Assembly: GCA_964551435.1 (NCBI GenBank)
Contig: CAZKBS010000024.1
Coordinates: 1-29,895, forward strand
Reading direction: 5' to 3'
Origin: UBA2020 sp964551435
Lineage (GTDB): Bacteria > Pseudomonadota > Alphaproteobacteria > Micavibrionales > UBA2020
Length of the DNA: 29,895 nucleotides
The position numbers and the translations under genes are program-made. Positions 6,691 to 15,107 of the stretch are shown piece after piece (positions within the stretch are counted from its first letter, which is position 1; every line of letters starts with the position of its first letter). The notes below the pieces were generated by a model. That model saw only the letters and a program-made list of their open reading frames with translations. It made no database searches and was not told the origin of the DNA.

Positions 6691-7038
6691 TCAGGCGGCT
6701 TTCGCAGCAGCCTTTTTGGTCAGGTTGCGGCGCGGCTTCGGCTCGGGCTTCGGCAGTTCGCCGACTTTCGCCACGATAGCCTTGCGCACCTTGCGCAGCT
6801 CGGCCGGCAGTTTGGTCGGCGCGGTGCCGAGCAGGTAAGCGTCGATGCCGCCTTTGTGCTCTACCGTGCGGATGCCGTGCGTCGTCGTTTTAACTTTGAC
6901 GTTACGTGCCAGCGCAACGCTGTAGAAAGAAGCGTCCTGCAGGTTGGGCAGGAAACGGCGCTTGGTTTTGTTGTTCGCGTGGGACACGTTGTTGCCGACC
7001 ATCGGCCCTTTGCCCGTAATTTCGCAACGTCTGGTCAT
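6691..7038 (-). CDS. rpmB: 50S ribosomal protein L28
   Basis: Component of the large ribosomal subunit. The 115-residue protein opens with the L28 signature MTRRCEITGKGP, then NNVSHANNKTKRRFLPNLQ, and carries a Lys/Arg/Pro/Ala-rich C-terminal extension (about residues 85-115) that makes it longer than the 78-residue E. coli protein, as is usual in alphaproteobacteria. Only one Cys is present, so it is the zinc-free form. AAGGAT lies 8 bases before the ATG at 7038. It is a single-gene unit ending in the terminator at 6642-6677, and divergent from pepA. An AT-rich TATATTATATAA block on the minus strand about 25-40 bases upstream probably contains the -10 element. Confidence 0.97.
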   Translation of the reverse strand: MTRRCEITGKGPMVGNNVSHANNKTKRRFLPNLQDASFYSVALARNVKVKTTTHGIRTVEHKGGIDAYLLGTAPTKLPAELRKVRKAIVAKVGELPKPEPKPRRNLTKKAAAKAA

Positions 7039-7217
7039 GGTATTTATCCTTGTTTCTCTTTATATAATATATGCCCAGGCCAAATGGCCGCACGGGCGGG
7101 AATCCTTTAGACGCAGCAAGATATGTTAAGCACGGCCCCGCCGTCAAGGCTTTTAAGCCCCGTTTTAGAGGGAAATCACCCCTATCTTATTTTCATAATA
7201 TTATTCCTTATCCTTTT

Positions 7218-7246
7218 TTGACCTTTGGTTCGGGAAAAGCTATAAA
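7218..7246 (+). promoter_or_regulatory. Promoter of the aminopeptidase/NlpC operon
   Basis: TTGACC (7218-7223) and TATAAA (7241-7246) are exactly 17 bp apart, close to the sigma-70 consensus. The predicted transcript starts near 7253, about 30 bases before the ATG at 7285. Confidence 0.65.
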
Positions 7247-7284
7247 AAACCATCCCCACACCCACAGGAGCCGCGCAAACCGCC

Positions 7285-8718
7285 ATGACCGCCCCCATTT
7301 CCTTTGTCGACAAAAAGACCGCCAAAAGCACGCCCATCACCCCGCTGAGCGCCGAGGGATTCGCCGACTGGCTGAAACAGCAGGACGACAAAACCCGCAA
7401 CTGGGTCACGGCCAGCCATTTCAAGGCCGCCGACGGCGCGCTGTTGTTCCTGCCCGATGACAAGGGAGGCATCGCCCGCGTACTGTACGGTGTCGGCAAA
7501 GACGACAGCCTTTATACCTACGCCGACCTGCCGGCCAAGCTGCCGAAGAATACGGCGGGTTATTACATCGACAAAAAAATGACGGATGCGCGCGCGACGC
7601 AGGTCGCGCTCGGCTGGGCGCTGGGGTCGTACCAGTTCACCGATTACAAGCCGTCCAAAAAACGCGACTTTGCCGCCCTCGTCTGGCCGCAAAACGCAGA
7701 CCGCAAAGCCGTGAAGGCGACGGCGGAGGCCACCTTCCTTGTGCGCGATCTGGTGAACATTCCCGCCAATGACCTCGGCCCCGAAGAACTGGCGGAGGCG
7801 AGCAAGAAAGTCGCCAAGGCGTTCAACAAAGCCAGCGTCAAGGTCATCGTCGGCGACCAGCTGCTGAAACAAAACTATCCCGCGATCCACGAAGTCGGCA
7901 AAGGTAGCCCGCGCGAGCCGCGCCTGATCGACATCCGCTGGGGCAATGAAAAACACCCACTGATTACCCTTATCGGCAAGGGCGTCGTGTTCGATACCGG
8001 CGGCCTCGACATCAAACCGTCGAGCGCGATGGGCTTGATGAAAAAAGACATGGGCGGTGCCGCGCATGTGCTGGGCCTTGCGCAGATGATTATGTCGGAG
8101 AACCTGCCCGTACGTTTGCGCGTGCTGATTCCGGCGGTTGAAAACTCGGTCGACGGCAACAGCTTCCGCCCCGGCGACGTTATCAAAACGCGCAAGGGCA
8201 TCAGCGTTGAAATCGACAATACCGATGCCGAAGGCCGCCTTGTGCTTTGCGATGCGATTGCCGAAGCCTGCCGCGAAAAGCCCGACCTCATCATCGACTT
8301 CGCCACGCTGACGGGCGCGGCGCGCGTGGCGCTCGGCCCCGATTTGCCCGCGATGTTTTCCAACAACGACGATATCGCCAATGCGCTGTTGAAATCCGCC
8401 GAAAAAGTGCAGGACCCGCTGTGGCGTTTGCCGCTATGGCAGGCCTATGCCAGCATGCTGGGCAGCAGCGTCGCCGATGTGAAAAACTCCGGCGGCAGCT
8501 TCGCCGGCGCCATCACCGCCGCGCTGTACCTTGAAAAATTCGTCGACAAAGACGTGCCGTGGGTGCATATCGACACCTACGCCTGGAACCCGGGCAACAA
8601 ACCGGGCCGTCCCGAAGGCGGCGAAGCGCTCGGCATGCGTGCGAGCTATGACCTCATCAAGGAAAAATTCGGCAACGCCAAACCCGCCGCGAAAAAGCCG
8701 AAAGGCCCCGCACGATGA
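7285..8718 (+). CDS. M17 family leucyl aminopeptidase
   Basis: Cytosolic metallo-aminopeptidase of 477 residues that removes N-terminal residues from peptides. All M17 active-site residues are visible: K232 (GKG), D237 (FDTGG), K244 (DIKP), D255 (KKDMGG), and D314, E316, R318 in the family signature NTDAEGRL. The N-terminal 150 residues form the divergent oligomerisation part, and a Lys/Pro/Ala-rich tail ends the chain. AGGAG lies at 7266-7270, a rather long 14 bases before the ATG, but no better start is present. Its stop overlaps the start of the NlpC/P60 gene by 4 bases (ATGA), so the two are translationally coupled. Together they suggest peptide, perhaps murein-peptide, breakdown in the cytoplasm. 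Confidence 0.93.
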   Translation: MTAPISFVDKKTAKSTPITPLSAEGFADWLKQQDDKTRNWVTASHFKAADGALLFLPDDKGGIARVLYGVGKDDSLYTYADLPAKLPKNTAGYYIDKKMTDARATQVALGWALGSYQFTDYKPSKKRDFAALVWPQNADRKAVKATAEATFLVRDLVNIPANDLGPEELAEASKKVAKAFNKASVKVIVGDQLLKQNYPAIHEVGKGSPREPRLIDIRWGNEKHPLITLIGKGVVFDTGGLDIKPSSAMGLMKKDMGGAAHVLGLAQMIMSENLPVRLRVLIPAVENSVDGNSFRPGDVIKTRKGISVEIDNTDAEGRLVLCDAIAEACREKPDLIIDFATLTGAARVALGPDLPAMFSNNDDIANALLKSAEKVQDPLWRLPLWQAYASMLGSSVADVKNSGGSFAGAITAALYLEKFVDKDVPWVHIDTYAWNPGNKPGRPEGGEALGMRASYDLIKEKFGNAKPAAKKPKGPAR

Positions 8719-9461
8719 CGGGCGCGCGCTGGAAGGTCACCGCCCCCGCCATTCCCGTGCGGGAGCAGCCGGACAACGAAGCCCTGCGCGGCAAGCTGGA
8801 ATCGCAACTGCTGTTTGGCGAGATTTTTATCGCCGAAGAAGAAACAGCGGAGTGGCTGAAAGGTCACTGCGAACATGACGGTTATGCCGGATACGTCGAA
8901 AAGAAAAACCTGACGCAGGAATTCGCCGAGGCGACGCATATCGTGACCGCCCAGCGCAGCGATGTTTACCGTGACGACAGCATCAAATCGCCCATTCGCA
9001 TGACGCTCGGCTTCGGGGCGCAGGTGACGGTGAAAGAGATGGGCGAGAAATTCGCCACCCTCGACGACGGCACGCATATCTATGCCGCGCATTTGTCGAG
9101 CCTGTCATCGCGCGAGGATTTCGTCGCGGCGGCAGAAAAACTGGCCGAAACGCCTTACGTCTGGGGCGGCCGCGGGGGGCTGGGTATTGACTGTTCGGGA
9201 CTGGTGCAAATCGCCCTTGCCCGCGCCGGTATCAAGGCGCCGCGCGATACCGAAGATCAGGAAAAATCAGTCGGCACCGACGCCGCCGACAAACCGCGCC
9301 AGCGCGGAGACATTGTTTATTTTCCCGGGCACGTCGGCATCATGGTCGATGATAAAAACATCCTGCACGCCAACGCCACCCACATGAAAACCTGCGTCGA
9401 GCCGCTGGACGTTGTGACCAAGCGCAGTGACGGCATCGTGACGGCGGTGCGGCGGATTTAA
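8715..9461 (+). CDS. NlpC/P60 (C40) peptidase with SH3-type N-terminus
   Basis: Cysteine peptidase of 248 residues, likely cleaving gamma-D-Glu-diaminopimelate bonds in murein peptides. Residues 1-130 contain bacterial SH3-like modules (VREQPDNEA, EEETAEWLKG, GYAGYVEKKNL), as in dipeptidyl-peptidase VI/YkfC-type enzymes. The catalytic domain (about 133-248) has C160 in DCSGLVQ, H206 in GHVGIMVD and a third polar residue at H218 (ILHANA). There is no signal peptide, lipobox or membrane segment, which points to the cytoplasm and to recycling rather than wall hydrolysis. It overlaps the aminopeptidase stop by 4 bases. A strong terminator follows at 9481-9517. The family call is firm; the recycling role is inferred from localisation and its partner gene. 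Confidence 0.92.
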   Translation: MTGARWKVTAPAIPVREQPDNEALRGKLESQLLFGEIFIAEEETAEWLKGHCEHDGYAGYVEKKNLTQEFAEATHIVTAQRSDVYRDDSIKSPIRMTLGFGAQVTVKEMGEKFATLDDGTHIYAAHLSSLSSREDFVAAAEKLAETPYVWGGRGGLGIDCSGLVQIALARAGIKAPRDTEDQEKSVGTDAADKPRQRGDIVYFPGHVGIMVDDKNILHANATHMKTCVEPLDVVTKRSDGIVTAVRRI

Positions 9462-9480
9462 GAAACGCACAGCACGTCAT

Positions 9481-9517
9481 AAAAAAATACCGGCTTTTAT
9501 ACAGCCGGTATTTTTTT
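9481..9517 (+). terminator. Bidirectional terminator between nlpC-type gene and clpB
   Basis: A near-perfect hairpin, AAATACCGGCT / AGCCGGTATTT with a 7-base loop, flanked by seven A on one side and seven T on the other. It lies between convergent genes ending at 9461 (+) and 9544 (-). Confidence 0.9.
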
Positions 9518-9543
9518 ATCGTTTTCTCTTTTTGGCCGCAGTC

Positions 9544-12162
9544 TTACGCTGCCGCATCCTTTTTGCCGCTTTTGGCTTTTTCAGGCGCGGTCGCAATAAT
9601 CAGCCCCGTTTTATCGGACGTGACCGTGACGCTGCCGCCGTCGCTGACCTTGCCTTCGATAATCAGGTTGGCCAGCGGGTTTTGCAGGTCTTTTTGTATC
9701 ACACGCTTCAGCGGACGGGCGCCATAGGCAGGGTCGTAGCCTTCTTCGGCCAGCCAGTTGCGCGCCTTGTCGTCGAGCGTCAGGGCGATGTGGCGGTCGG
9801 CCAGCATTTTTTGCAGACCCATGACCTGAATATCCACGATATCCACCATCACGTCGCGGCTGAGGCGGCGGAACAGCAGAATATCATCAATACGGTTCAG
9901 GAATTCGGGGCGGAAGGCACCGCGTACCACATCCATCACCTTGCTGCGCACTTTTTCGACATCTTCGCCGTCTTTTTGGGCGACCAGATGCTCCGCACCA
10001 AGGTTCGAGGTCATGATCAGAACTGTGTTGGAGAAATCCACCACGCGGCCCTGACTGTCGGTCAGGCGGCCATCATCGAAGACTTGCAGCAGGATGTTGA
10101 ACACATCCGGATGCGCCTTTTCCACTTCGTCGAACAGCACCACCTGATACGGACGGCGGCGGACGGCTTCGGTCAGCGCCCCGCCCTCTTCATAACCGAC
10201 ATAACCCGGAGGCGCGCCGACCATGCGGGCGACGGCGTGTTTTTCCATGTATTCGGACATGTCGATACGCAGCATCGCGCTTTCGTCGTCGAACAGGAAT
10301 TCGGCCAGCGCTTTGGCAAGCTCCGTCTTGCCCACCCCCGTGGGGCCGAGAAACAGGAAGGTACCAATCGGCTGGTTGCGGCGCTGCAGCCCCGCGCGTG
10401 CGCGGCGCACGGCATTCGCGACAGCAGCGACGGCTTCGGTCTGGCCAATGACGCGTTTTTGCAAATGCGCCTCCATCTGCATCAGGCGGTCGCGTTCGCC
10501 CTGCAGCATTTTATCGACCGGAATTCCCGTCCAGCGGCTGACCACGGCGGCGATGTCTTCGTCGCGCACTTCTTCGTTAATCATCGCATTGTCGGCGGCA
10601 GTAGCCGCTTCGGCCAGCGTTTCCTCCAGCTTGGGAATGACGCTGTAGGTCAGCTCGCCCGCGCGGGTCCAGTTGCCGTCACGGTGCGCCTGTTCAAGTT
10701 CGATGCGCGCCTTTTCCAGCTCCTCCTGCACTTTCTGGCCGGAGGCGAGCTTTTCTTTTTCCGACTGCCATTTCGACGTGATTTCGGCGGATTGTTTTTC
10801 CAAATCCGTCAGCTCTTCCTCAAGCTTTACAAGGCGGTCACGCGTGGCCTGATCGTCTTTTTCTTTTTTCAGCGCCTCGCGTTCGATTTTCAGCTGCACG
10901 ATACGGCGGTCCAGCTCGTCCAGCTCTTCGGGTTTGCTGTCGACTTCCATGCGCAGGCGCGACGAGGCTTCGTCAATCAGGTCAATCGCCTTGTCGGGCA
11001 GGAAACGGTCGGCGATATAGCGGTTCGACAGCGTCGCCGCCGCCACAATCGCGCTGTCGGTAATACGCACGCCGTGATGCAGTTCGTATTTTTCCTTGAG
11101 CCCGCGCAGAATGGAAATCGTATCCTCGACCGTCGGCTCCTTGACGAACACGGGCTGGAAACGACGCTCCAGCGCGGCATCTTTTTCGATGTGCTTGCGG
11201 TATTCATCGAGCGTGGTCGCGCCGATCATATGCAGCTCCCCGCGCGCCAGCGCCGGTTTCAGCATATTGCCCGCATCCATCGCGCCATCAGCCTTGCCCG
11301 CGCCCACCAGCGTGTGAAGCTCATCCAGAAACAGAATGATGTCGCCATCGGCCGCGCGTACCTCTTCAAGCACTGCCTTCAGGCGTTCTTCGAATTCGCC
11401 GCGGAATTTCGCACCCGCAATCATGGAGCCGAGGTCGAGCGACATCAGCTTTTTATCTTTCAGGCTTTCCGGCACATCGCCATTGACGATGCGCAGGGCA
11501 AGACCTTCGATAATCGCGGTTTTACCGACGCCGGGCTCGCCGATCAGCACGGGGTTGTTCTTCGTGCGGCGCGAGAGGACTTGAATGGTGCGGCGGATTT
11601 CTTCGTCGCGGCCGATAACGGGGTCGAGCTTGCCCGCGCGCGCCGCTTCGGTCAAATCGCGCGCATATTTATTGAGCGCATCGAACTGGTCTTCGGCGGA
11701 GGCACTATCCGCCGTGCGGCCCTTGCGCATCTGGTTGATGGCGGCATTCAATTTTTGCGCATCAACGCCGTTTTCTTTCAAAAGCTTCGCCGCTTCGCTT
11801 TGCGGGACCAGCGTAATACCTTGCAGCAGACGCTCCAGCGTTACGAATTTGTCGCCGGATTTTTGCGCAGCCTGCTGCGCCTGATCGAATAGACGCGCCA
11901 GATTGGGCGACATGTGAAGCCCGCCCGCGCCGCTGCCCGATACGGCAGGCATGCCGGCGATACCTTCGTTCAAAACCTTCATCAGGTTTTCAGGTTTGCC
12001 GCCCGCGGCGCGCACAAGGTTGCGCACCACGCCGCTGTCGTCGTCGAGCATGCATTTCAGCAGGTGTTCCGGCTGAAGCTGTTGGTGATTGTTTCTGAGC
12101 GCCAAGGTTTGCGCGGCTTGCACGACCGATTTGGCGCGTTCGGTGAATTTTTCGAAGTCCAT
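9544..12162 (-). CDS. clpB: ATP-dependent disaggregase ClpB
   Basis: Hsp100 chaperone of 872 residues that works with DnaK to pull apart aggregated proteins. In order: the double Clp-N repeat domain (1-150), the first AAA+ module with Walker A GEPGVGKT (208-215) and Walker B ILFLDELHT, the coiled-coil middle domain (about 400-530, rich in Glu/Lys/Arg heptads) that separates ClpB from ClpA/ClpC, the second AAA+ module with Walker A GPTGVGKT and Walker B VVLFDEVEKAH, and a small C-terminal domain ending in a Lys/Ala tail. The pore loops KFRGEFEER and GYVGYEEGG are present. AAGGAG lies 9 bases before the ATG at 12162. It is separated from the upstream DUF4167 gene by a strong terminator, so it has its own promoter; I see no clear heat-shock sigma-32 site. 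Confidence 0.98.
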   Translation of the reverse strand: MDFEKFTERAKSVVQAAQTLALRNNHQQLQPEHLLKCMLDDDSGVVRNLVRAAGGKPENLMKVLNEGIAGMPAVSGSGAGGLHMSPNLARLFDQAQQAAQKSGDKFVTLERLLQGITLVPQSEAAKLLKENGVDAQKLNAAINQMRKGRTADSASAEDQFDALNKYARDLTEAARAGKLDPVIGRDEEIRRTIQVLSRRTKNNPVLIGEPGVGKTAIIEGLALRIVNGDVPESLKDKKLMSLDLGSMIAGAKFRGEFEERLKAVLEEVRAADGDIILFLDELHTLVGAGKADGAMDAGNMLKPALARGELHMIGATTLDEYRKHIEKDAALERRFQPVFVKEPTVEDTISILRGLKEKYELHHGVRITDSAIVAAATLSNRYIADRFLPDKAIDLIDEASSRLRMEVDSKPEELDELDRRIVQLKIEREALKKEKDDQATRDRLVKLEEELTDLEKQSAEITSKWQSEKEKLASGQKVQEELEKARIELEQAHRDGNWTRAGELTYSVIPKLEETLAEAATAADNAMINEEVRDEDIAAVVSRWTGIPVDKMLQGERDRLMQMEAHLQKRVIGQTEAVAAVANAVRRARAGLQRRNQPIGTFLFLGPTGVGKTELAKALAEFLFDDESAMLRIDMSEYMEKHAVARMVGAPPGYVGYEEGGALTEAVRRRPYQVVLFDEVEKAHPDVFNILLQVFDDGRLTDSQGRVVDFSNTVLIMTSNLGAEHLVAQKDGEDVEKVRSKVMDVVRGAFRPEFLNRIDDILLFRRLSRDVMVDIVDIQVMGLQKMLADRHIALTLDDKARNWLAEEGYDPAYGARPLKRVIQKDLQNPLANLIIEGKVSDGGSVTVTSDKTGLIIATAPEKAKSGKKDAAA

Positions 12163-12185
12163 CTTGCGGCACTCCTTATATGTGG

Positions 12186-12219
12186 CAAAGGCCCTTTATA
12201 GGCACCTTTGTTTATTATA
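12186..12219 (-). promoter_or_regulatory. clpB leader: TATAAT element and 5' stem-loop
   Basis: The minus strand reads TATAAT at 12219-12214, with no clear -35 hexamer. Just downstream, CAAAGG (12210-12205) pairs with CCTTTG (12191-12186), extended by inner CC/GG pairs with a TATAAA loop, giving a hairpin at the predicted 5' end of the clpB message, about 9 bases before the AAGGAG site (12177-12172). Confidence 0.35.
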
Positions 12220-12253
12220 CGCCGCCGCCCGCCGAATGGACTTAAAAAATGTC

Positions 12254-12291
12254 AAAAAAACAAAGGGGCGTTTTCCAAAAACGCCCCTTTG
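12254..12291 (-). terminator. Terminator after the DUF4167 gene
   Basis: A 13-bp perfect stem, AAAGGGGCGTTTT / AAAACGCCCCTTT, with a 3-base loop. On the minus strand it is followed by a run of seven T, so it ends transcripts of the gene stopping at 12321 before clpB. Confidence 0.9.
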
Positions 12292-12320
12292 GGTGTAAAT
12301 TCAGGCTGTAGGCCGCTAAA

Positions 12321-12932
12321 TCAGACCGCTTCGGTCTCTTTCACACGGGCGCTCATACGGCGGCTGCGTACGGGATCCGCCGCGACTTCCGGCGCGCCCA
12401 GAACCTCGATACCGTCATCCCCCGCGGGGGCGTTCAGGTTGCCGTTGATCTCGCCATCTGCCGGTGCGGCCACGCTGCGGCGCCCCACCAGAAACCCCTG
12501 ATCGAGGTCGTCAAGCGCGACATCGGGCTGCTCGCCCGTGCCGGACATATCGGCTTCCATCTCATCCTGCGCAGGGCCGCGGTGGTTATTGTGATGCGGC
12601 TGCTGGAACTGCGCCTGATGGCGGTTGTACTCTTCGGTCATTTCATTGAGCATGCGCTGATAGTGTTCGGCGTGCTGCAGATAGCTTTCAGCCAGAACAC
12701 GGTCGCCCGCGCCCTGCGCATCGCGCGCCAGTGTCATGTATTTTTCAGCGATTTGCATGGCATTGCCGCGGATGCGGACATCGGGGCCATTGCTGTCAAA
12801 AGTTTGTACGCGCGGATTGACGCGGCGCTGGTGACCGCCGCCATTGTTGTGGTGATGGTGGTTGTTCTGACCGCCGCCGTTGCCATTATTATTACGGCCG
12901 CGAAAACGTCTTCCGTTTTGATTATGTCTCAT
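12321..12932 (-). CDS. DUF4167 family protein
   Basis: A 203-residue protein of an alphaproteobacterial family of unknown role. The ATG at 12932 gives the family N-terminus MRHNQNGRRFRGRNN, followed by a low-complexity Asn/Gly/His tract (about 14-35) and then the conserved helical core (about 55-105: RGNAMQIAEKYMTLARDA, then AESYLQHAEHYQRMLNE). The C-terminal half is acidic, Pro/Ala-rich and probably disordered. The Arg/Asn/Gly-rich start resembles RNA-binding low-complexity tails; that is inference. Frames upstream of 12932 show no family resemblance and were left out. It lies between prmC and clpB, its usual place in this class; a 194-base leader separates it from prmC and contains a stable stem-loop (12972-12998). 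Confidence 0.88.
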   Translation of the reverse strand: MRHNQNGRRFRGRNNNGNGGGQNNHHHHNNGGGHQRRVNPRVQTFDSNGPDVRIRGNAMQIAEKYMTLARDAQGAGDRVLAESYLQHAEHYQRMLNEMTEEYNRHQAQFQQPHHNNHRGPAQDEMEADMSGTGEQPDVALDDLDQGFLVGRRSVAAPADGEINGNLNAPAGDDGIEVLGAPEVAADPVRSRRMSARVKETEAV

Positions 12933-12971
12933 GTAACCCACTTCGCTTTGATACGGCCCCGCTCTCCCCTT

Positions 12972-12998
12972 GTTCCCGGCCATTTGGCACACGGGAAC
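12972..12998 (-). other. Stem-loop in the leader of the DUF4167 gene
   Basis: GTTCCCG and CGGGAAC pair perfectly over 7 bp, with an inner GCC/GGC helix around an AAAT-type loop and a 3-base bulge. On the minus strand it lies 40 bases before the ATG at 12932 and is followed by purines rather than T, so it is not a terminator. It may be a leader regulatory or processing element. Confidence 0.4.
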
Positions 12999-13126
12999 CC
13001 CCTTTTCGTGACATTCTGCACCGCGGGACGCTTTTTTCCGCAGAACGCACAAGTTCATGTTACTCAAGCCCGATTCGCTTGAAAAGGCATTTTTTATCAA
13101 AATGTTGATTTAATGCGATTTTCCGG

Positions 13127-14023
13127 CTATTCCGCCAGCCGGGCGACAATCACGCGATCTCGCCCCGCCAAATCCTGCCGCGTTTCTAGCACAGTCTGGC
13201 CGTGGGCGGCAAGCAGCTCTTTGACCGCCGCGGCCTGCGTATAGCCTATCTCGTAGAGGGCAAGCCCGCCCGCCCGCAACCACCGCGGCGCCAGCTTTGC
13301 CAGCGACCGGTAGGCATCCAGCCCGTCCTGCCCCGCGAACAGCGCCTCGGGCGGGTCGTAGTGTATCACTTCGGGGGAAAGGCTCTCGCGCTCCGTCTCC
13401 GCGATGTAGGGCGGGTTGCTGATCAGCACATCGCAGCGGCCTTTGGGTTTGTAGTCTTCCCATGACATCGCCTGAAAGGCGACTCGCTTTTGCAGGCCCA
13501 GCAAACGCTCGTTGGCGACCGCCGTGCGTATGGCGCCCGGATTGATGTCGATGCCGATGCCCACCGATTGCGGCCACTCCTGCAGCAGCGAGAGCAGCAG
13601 GCAACCGCTGCCCGTTCCCAGATCCAGTACCCGCAGCTTTTGCGTGCGCCCCTCGGGCGCCCAGTGCAGGGCGGCCTCGATGAGGGTTTCGGAATCAGGC
13701 CTTGGATCAAGGGTATGTTTGGTGATTTTAAAGTCAGACTTCCAAAACCCGCGCATACCAACGATGCGGGAAACGGGTTCATGCTTCAAACGCCGCGCGA
13801 GTGCTTTTCTGAGTGCGGCCTCTTCGGTTTTTTCCAATGCTTTAGAAGAATTTAAAACCAATTCTTCGTGTGATATTTCAAGAAGCCCCTGCACCAGCAG
13901 CCGCGCATCGAGTTCGGGCGTATCCATACCAGCCTGCTCAAGCACCGCTTTAAATTCGCGCACGATATCTGCGTAACAAATGCCCGTTTGCTCGAAAGAT
14001 ATTTCAGCGTCAGAAGCGTTCAT
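13127..14023 (-). CDS. prmC: Release factor glutamine methyltransferase PrmC
   Basis: Methylates the glutamine of the GGQ motif of release factors, using S-adenosylmethionine. The 298-residue protein has an N-terminal helical domain (1-90), the SAM-binding motif DLGTGSG (about 134-140) and the substrate-clamping N203-P-P-Y206 in ISNPPYIAETE, which define the family. The ATG at 14023 overlaps the prfA stop by one base (TGATG), so translation is coupled to its own substrate gene; a GTG two codons further upstream is possible but would lie within prfA. The C-terminus is Arg/Val-rich and complete. Confidence 0.96.
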   Translation of the reverse strand: MNASDAEISFEQTGICYADIVREFKAVLEQAGMDTPELDARLLVQGLLEISHEELVLNSSKALEKTEEAALRKALARRLKHEPVSRIVGMRGFWKSDFKITKHTLDPRPDSETLIEAALHWAPEGRTQKLRVLDLGTGSGCLLLSLLQEWPQSVGIGIDINPGAIRTAVANERLLGLQKRVAFQAMSWEDYKPKGRCDVLISNPPYIAETERESLSPEVIHYDPPEALFAGQDGLDAYRSLAKLAPRWLRAGGLALYEIGYTQAAAVKELLAAHGQTVLETRQDLAGRDRVIVARLAE

Positions 14024-15099
14024 CACCACGACATCTCCGTCAGCTTGGCGGCCTGGTCTTCGGATATCAGCGGGTCGATAATTTCATCCAGGCACTCGCC
14101 CGTGATGACCCGGTCAAGCTTGTAGAGCGTCAGGTTGATACGGTGGTCGGTCACGCGGCCCTGCGGGAAGTTATAGGTGCGGATACGCTCCGACCTGTCA
14201 CCGGAGCCGACCTGCTCGCGCCGATTGGCCGCGCGGGCGTCGTCCAGTTTCTGGCGTTCCATTTCATAAAGCCTGGCGCGCAGAATTTTCATCGCTCGGT
14301 CTTTGTTTTTGTGTTGGGATTTTTCACCCTGCTGCACGACCACGATGCCGGATGGAATATGGGTAATACGCACAGCAGATTCCGTTTTGTTCACGTGCTG
14401 ACCGCCCGCCCCGCCGGAGCGCATGACATCAATACGCAGGTCACTATCCTTGATGTCGACATCCACCTCTTCCGCCTCGGGCAGCACCGCCACGGTGGCG
14501 GCGGAGGTATGGATGCGGCCACTGGCCTCCGTCGCCGGTACGCGTTGAACGCGGTGGACGCCGGATTCATACTTCATGCGGGCAAAAACCCCGTGGCCGG
14601 ATACCGCCACCACGGCCTGTTTTATACCGCCGAGGTCGCTTTCGGCCAGCTCCATCACCTCGAAACGCCAGTTATGGTCGGCGGCATAGCGGCGGTACAT
14701 GTCCAGAAGGTCAAAAGCGAACAGTGCCGCCTCGTCCCCGCCGGTACCGGCGCGGATCTCCAGAATGGCGCTTTTGTCGTCCGCGGCATCCTTGGGCAAC
14801 AGGGCAATCTGGATTTGTTTTTCCAAAAGCGGCAAGGCGTCCTTGAGGCGGAAATATTCCTCCTCCGCCATCGCGCGCATGTCCTTGTCGGCGCTGGCGT
14901 CTTTCATGAGACCTTCAAGATCGGCAAATTCGGCCTGCGCCTTTTTATACTGGCGGATCGTCGTGGCCAGCGGCGTCAGCTCCGCATACTCGCGCGACAG
15001 TTTGGTAAACACATCCGATGCCAGCGTGCCGGATGCCAGCAGCGCTTCCACCTCGTGAAAGCGGCTCAGCACCTGATCGAGCTTGCGATGCAGCGACAT
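14023..15099 (-). CDS. prfA: Peptide chain release factor 1
   Basis: Releases the finished protein from the ribosome at UAA and UAG codons. The 358-residue protein carries the stop-codon-reading P188-A-T190 tripeptide (RVPATEASGRIH), which marks RF1 rather than RF2, and the catalytic G232-G-Q234 in SGGAGGQHVNKTESAVR. Q234 is the target of the PrmC encoded next door. No in-frame stop or programmed frameshift is present, as expected for RF1. AAGGAA, formed partly by the ispG stop codon, lies 5-8 bases before the ATG at 15099. It is part of the lysC-to-prmC cluster. Confidence 0.98.
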   Translation of the reverse strand: MSLHRKLDQVLSRFHEVEALLASGTLASDVFTKLSREYAELTPLATTIRQYKKAQAEFADLEGLMKDASADKDMRAMAEEEYFRLKDALPLLEKQIQIALLPKDAADDKSAILEIRAGTGGDEAALFAFDLLDMYRRYAADHNWRFEVMELAESDLGGIKQAVVAVSGHGVFARMKYESGVHRVQRVPATEASGRIHTSAATVAVLPEAEEVDVDIKDSDLRIDVMRSGGAGGQHVNKTESAVRITHIPSGIVVVQQGEKSQHKNKDRAMKILRARLYEMERQKLDDARAANRREQVGSGDRSERIRTYNFPQGRVTDHRINLTLYKLDRVITGECLDEIIDPLISEDQAAKLTEMSW

Positions 15100-15107
15100 G
15101 GGGTTCC

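Noticed and set aside
9532..11892. Very long open frame on the plus strand opposite clpB
   Set aside because: It is antisense to a clear clpB, rich in His/Arg/Phe/Gln as expected for an antisense frame of a GC-rich gene, and has no ribosome site.
12834..12900. Repetitive His/Asn/Gly codons in the DUF4167 gene, looking like a simple repeat
   Set aside because: The units are irregular and in frame; this is the usual low-complexity start of the family rather than a microsatellite or CRISPR-like array.
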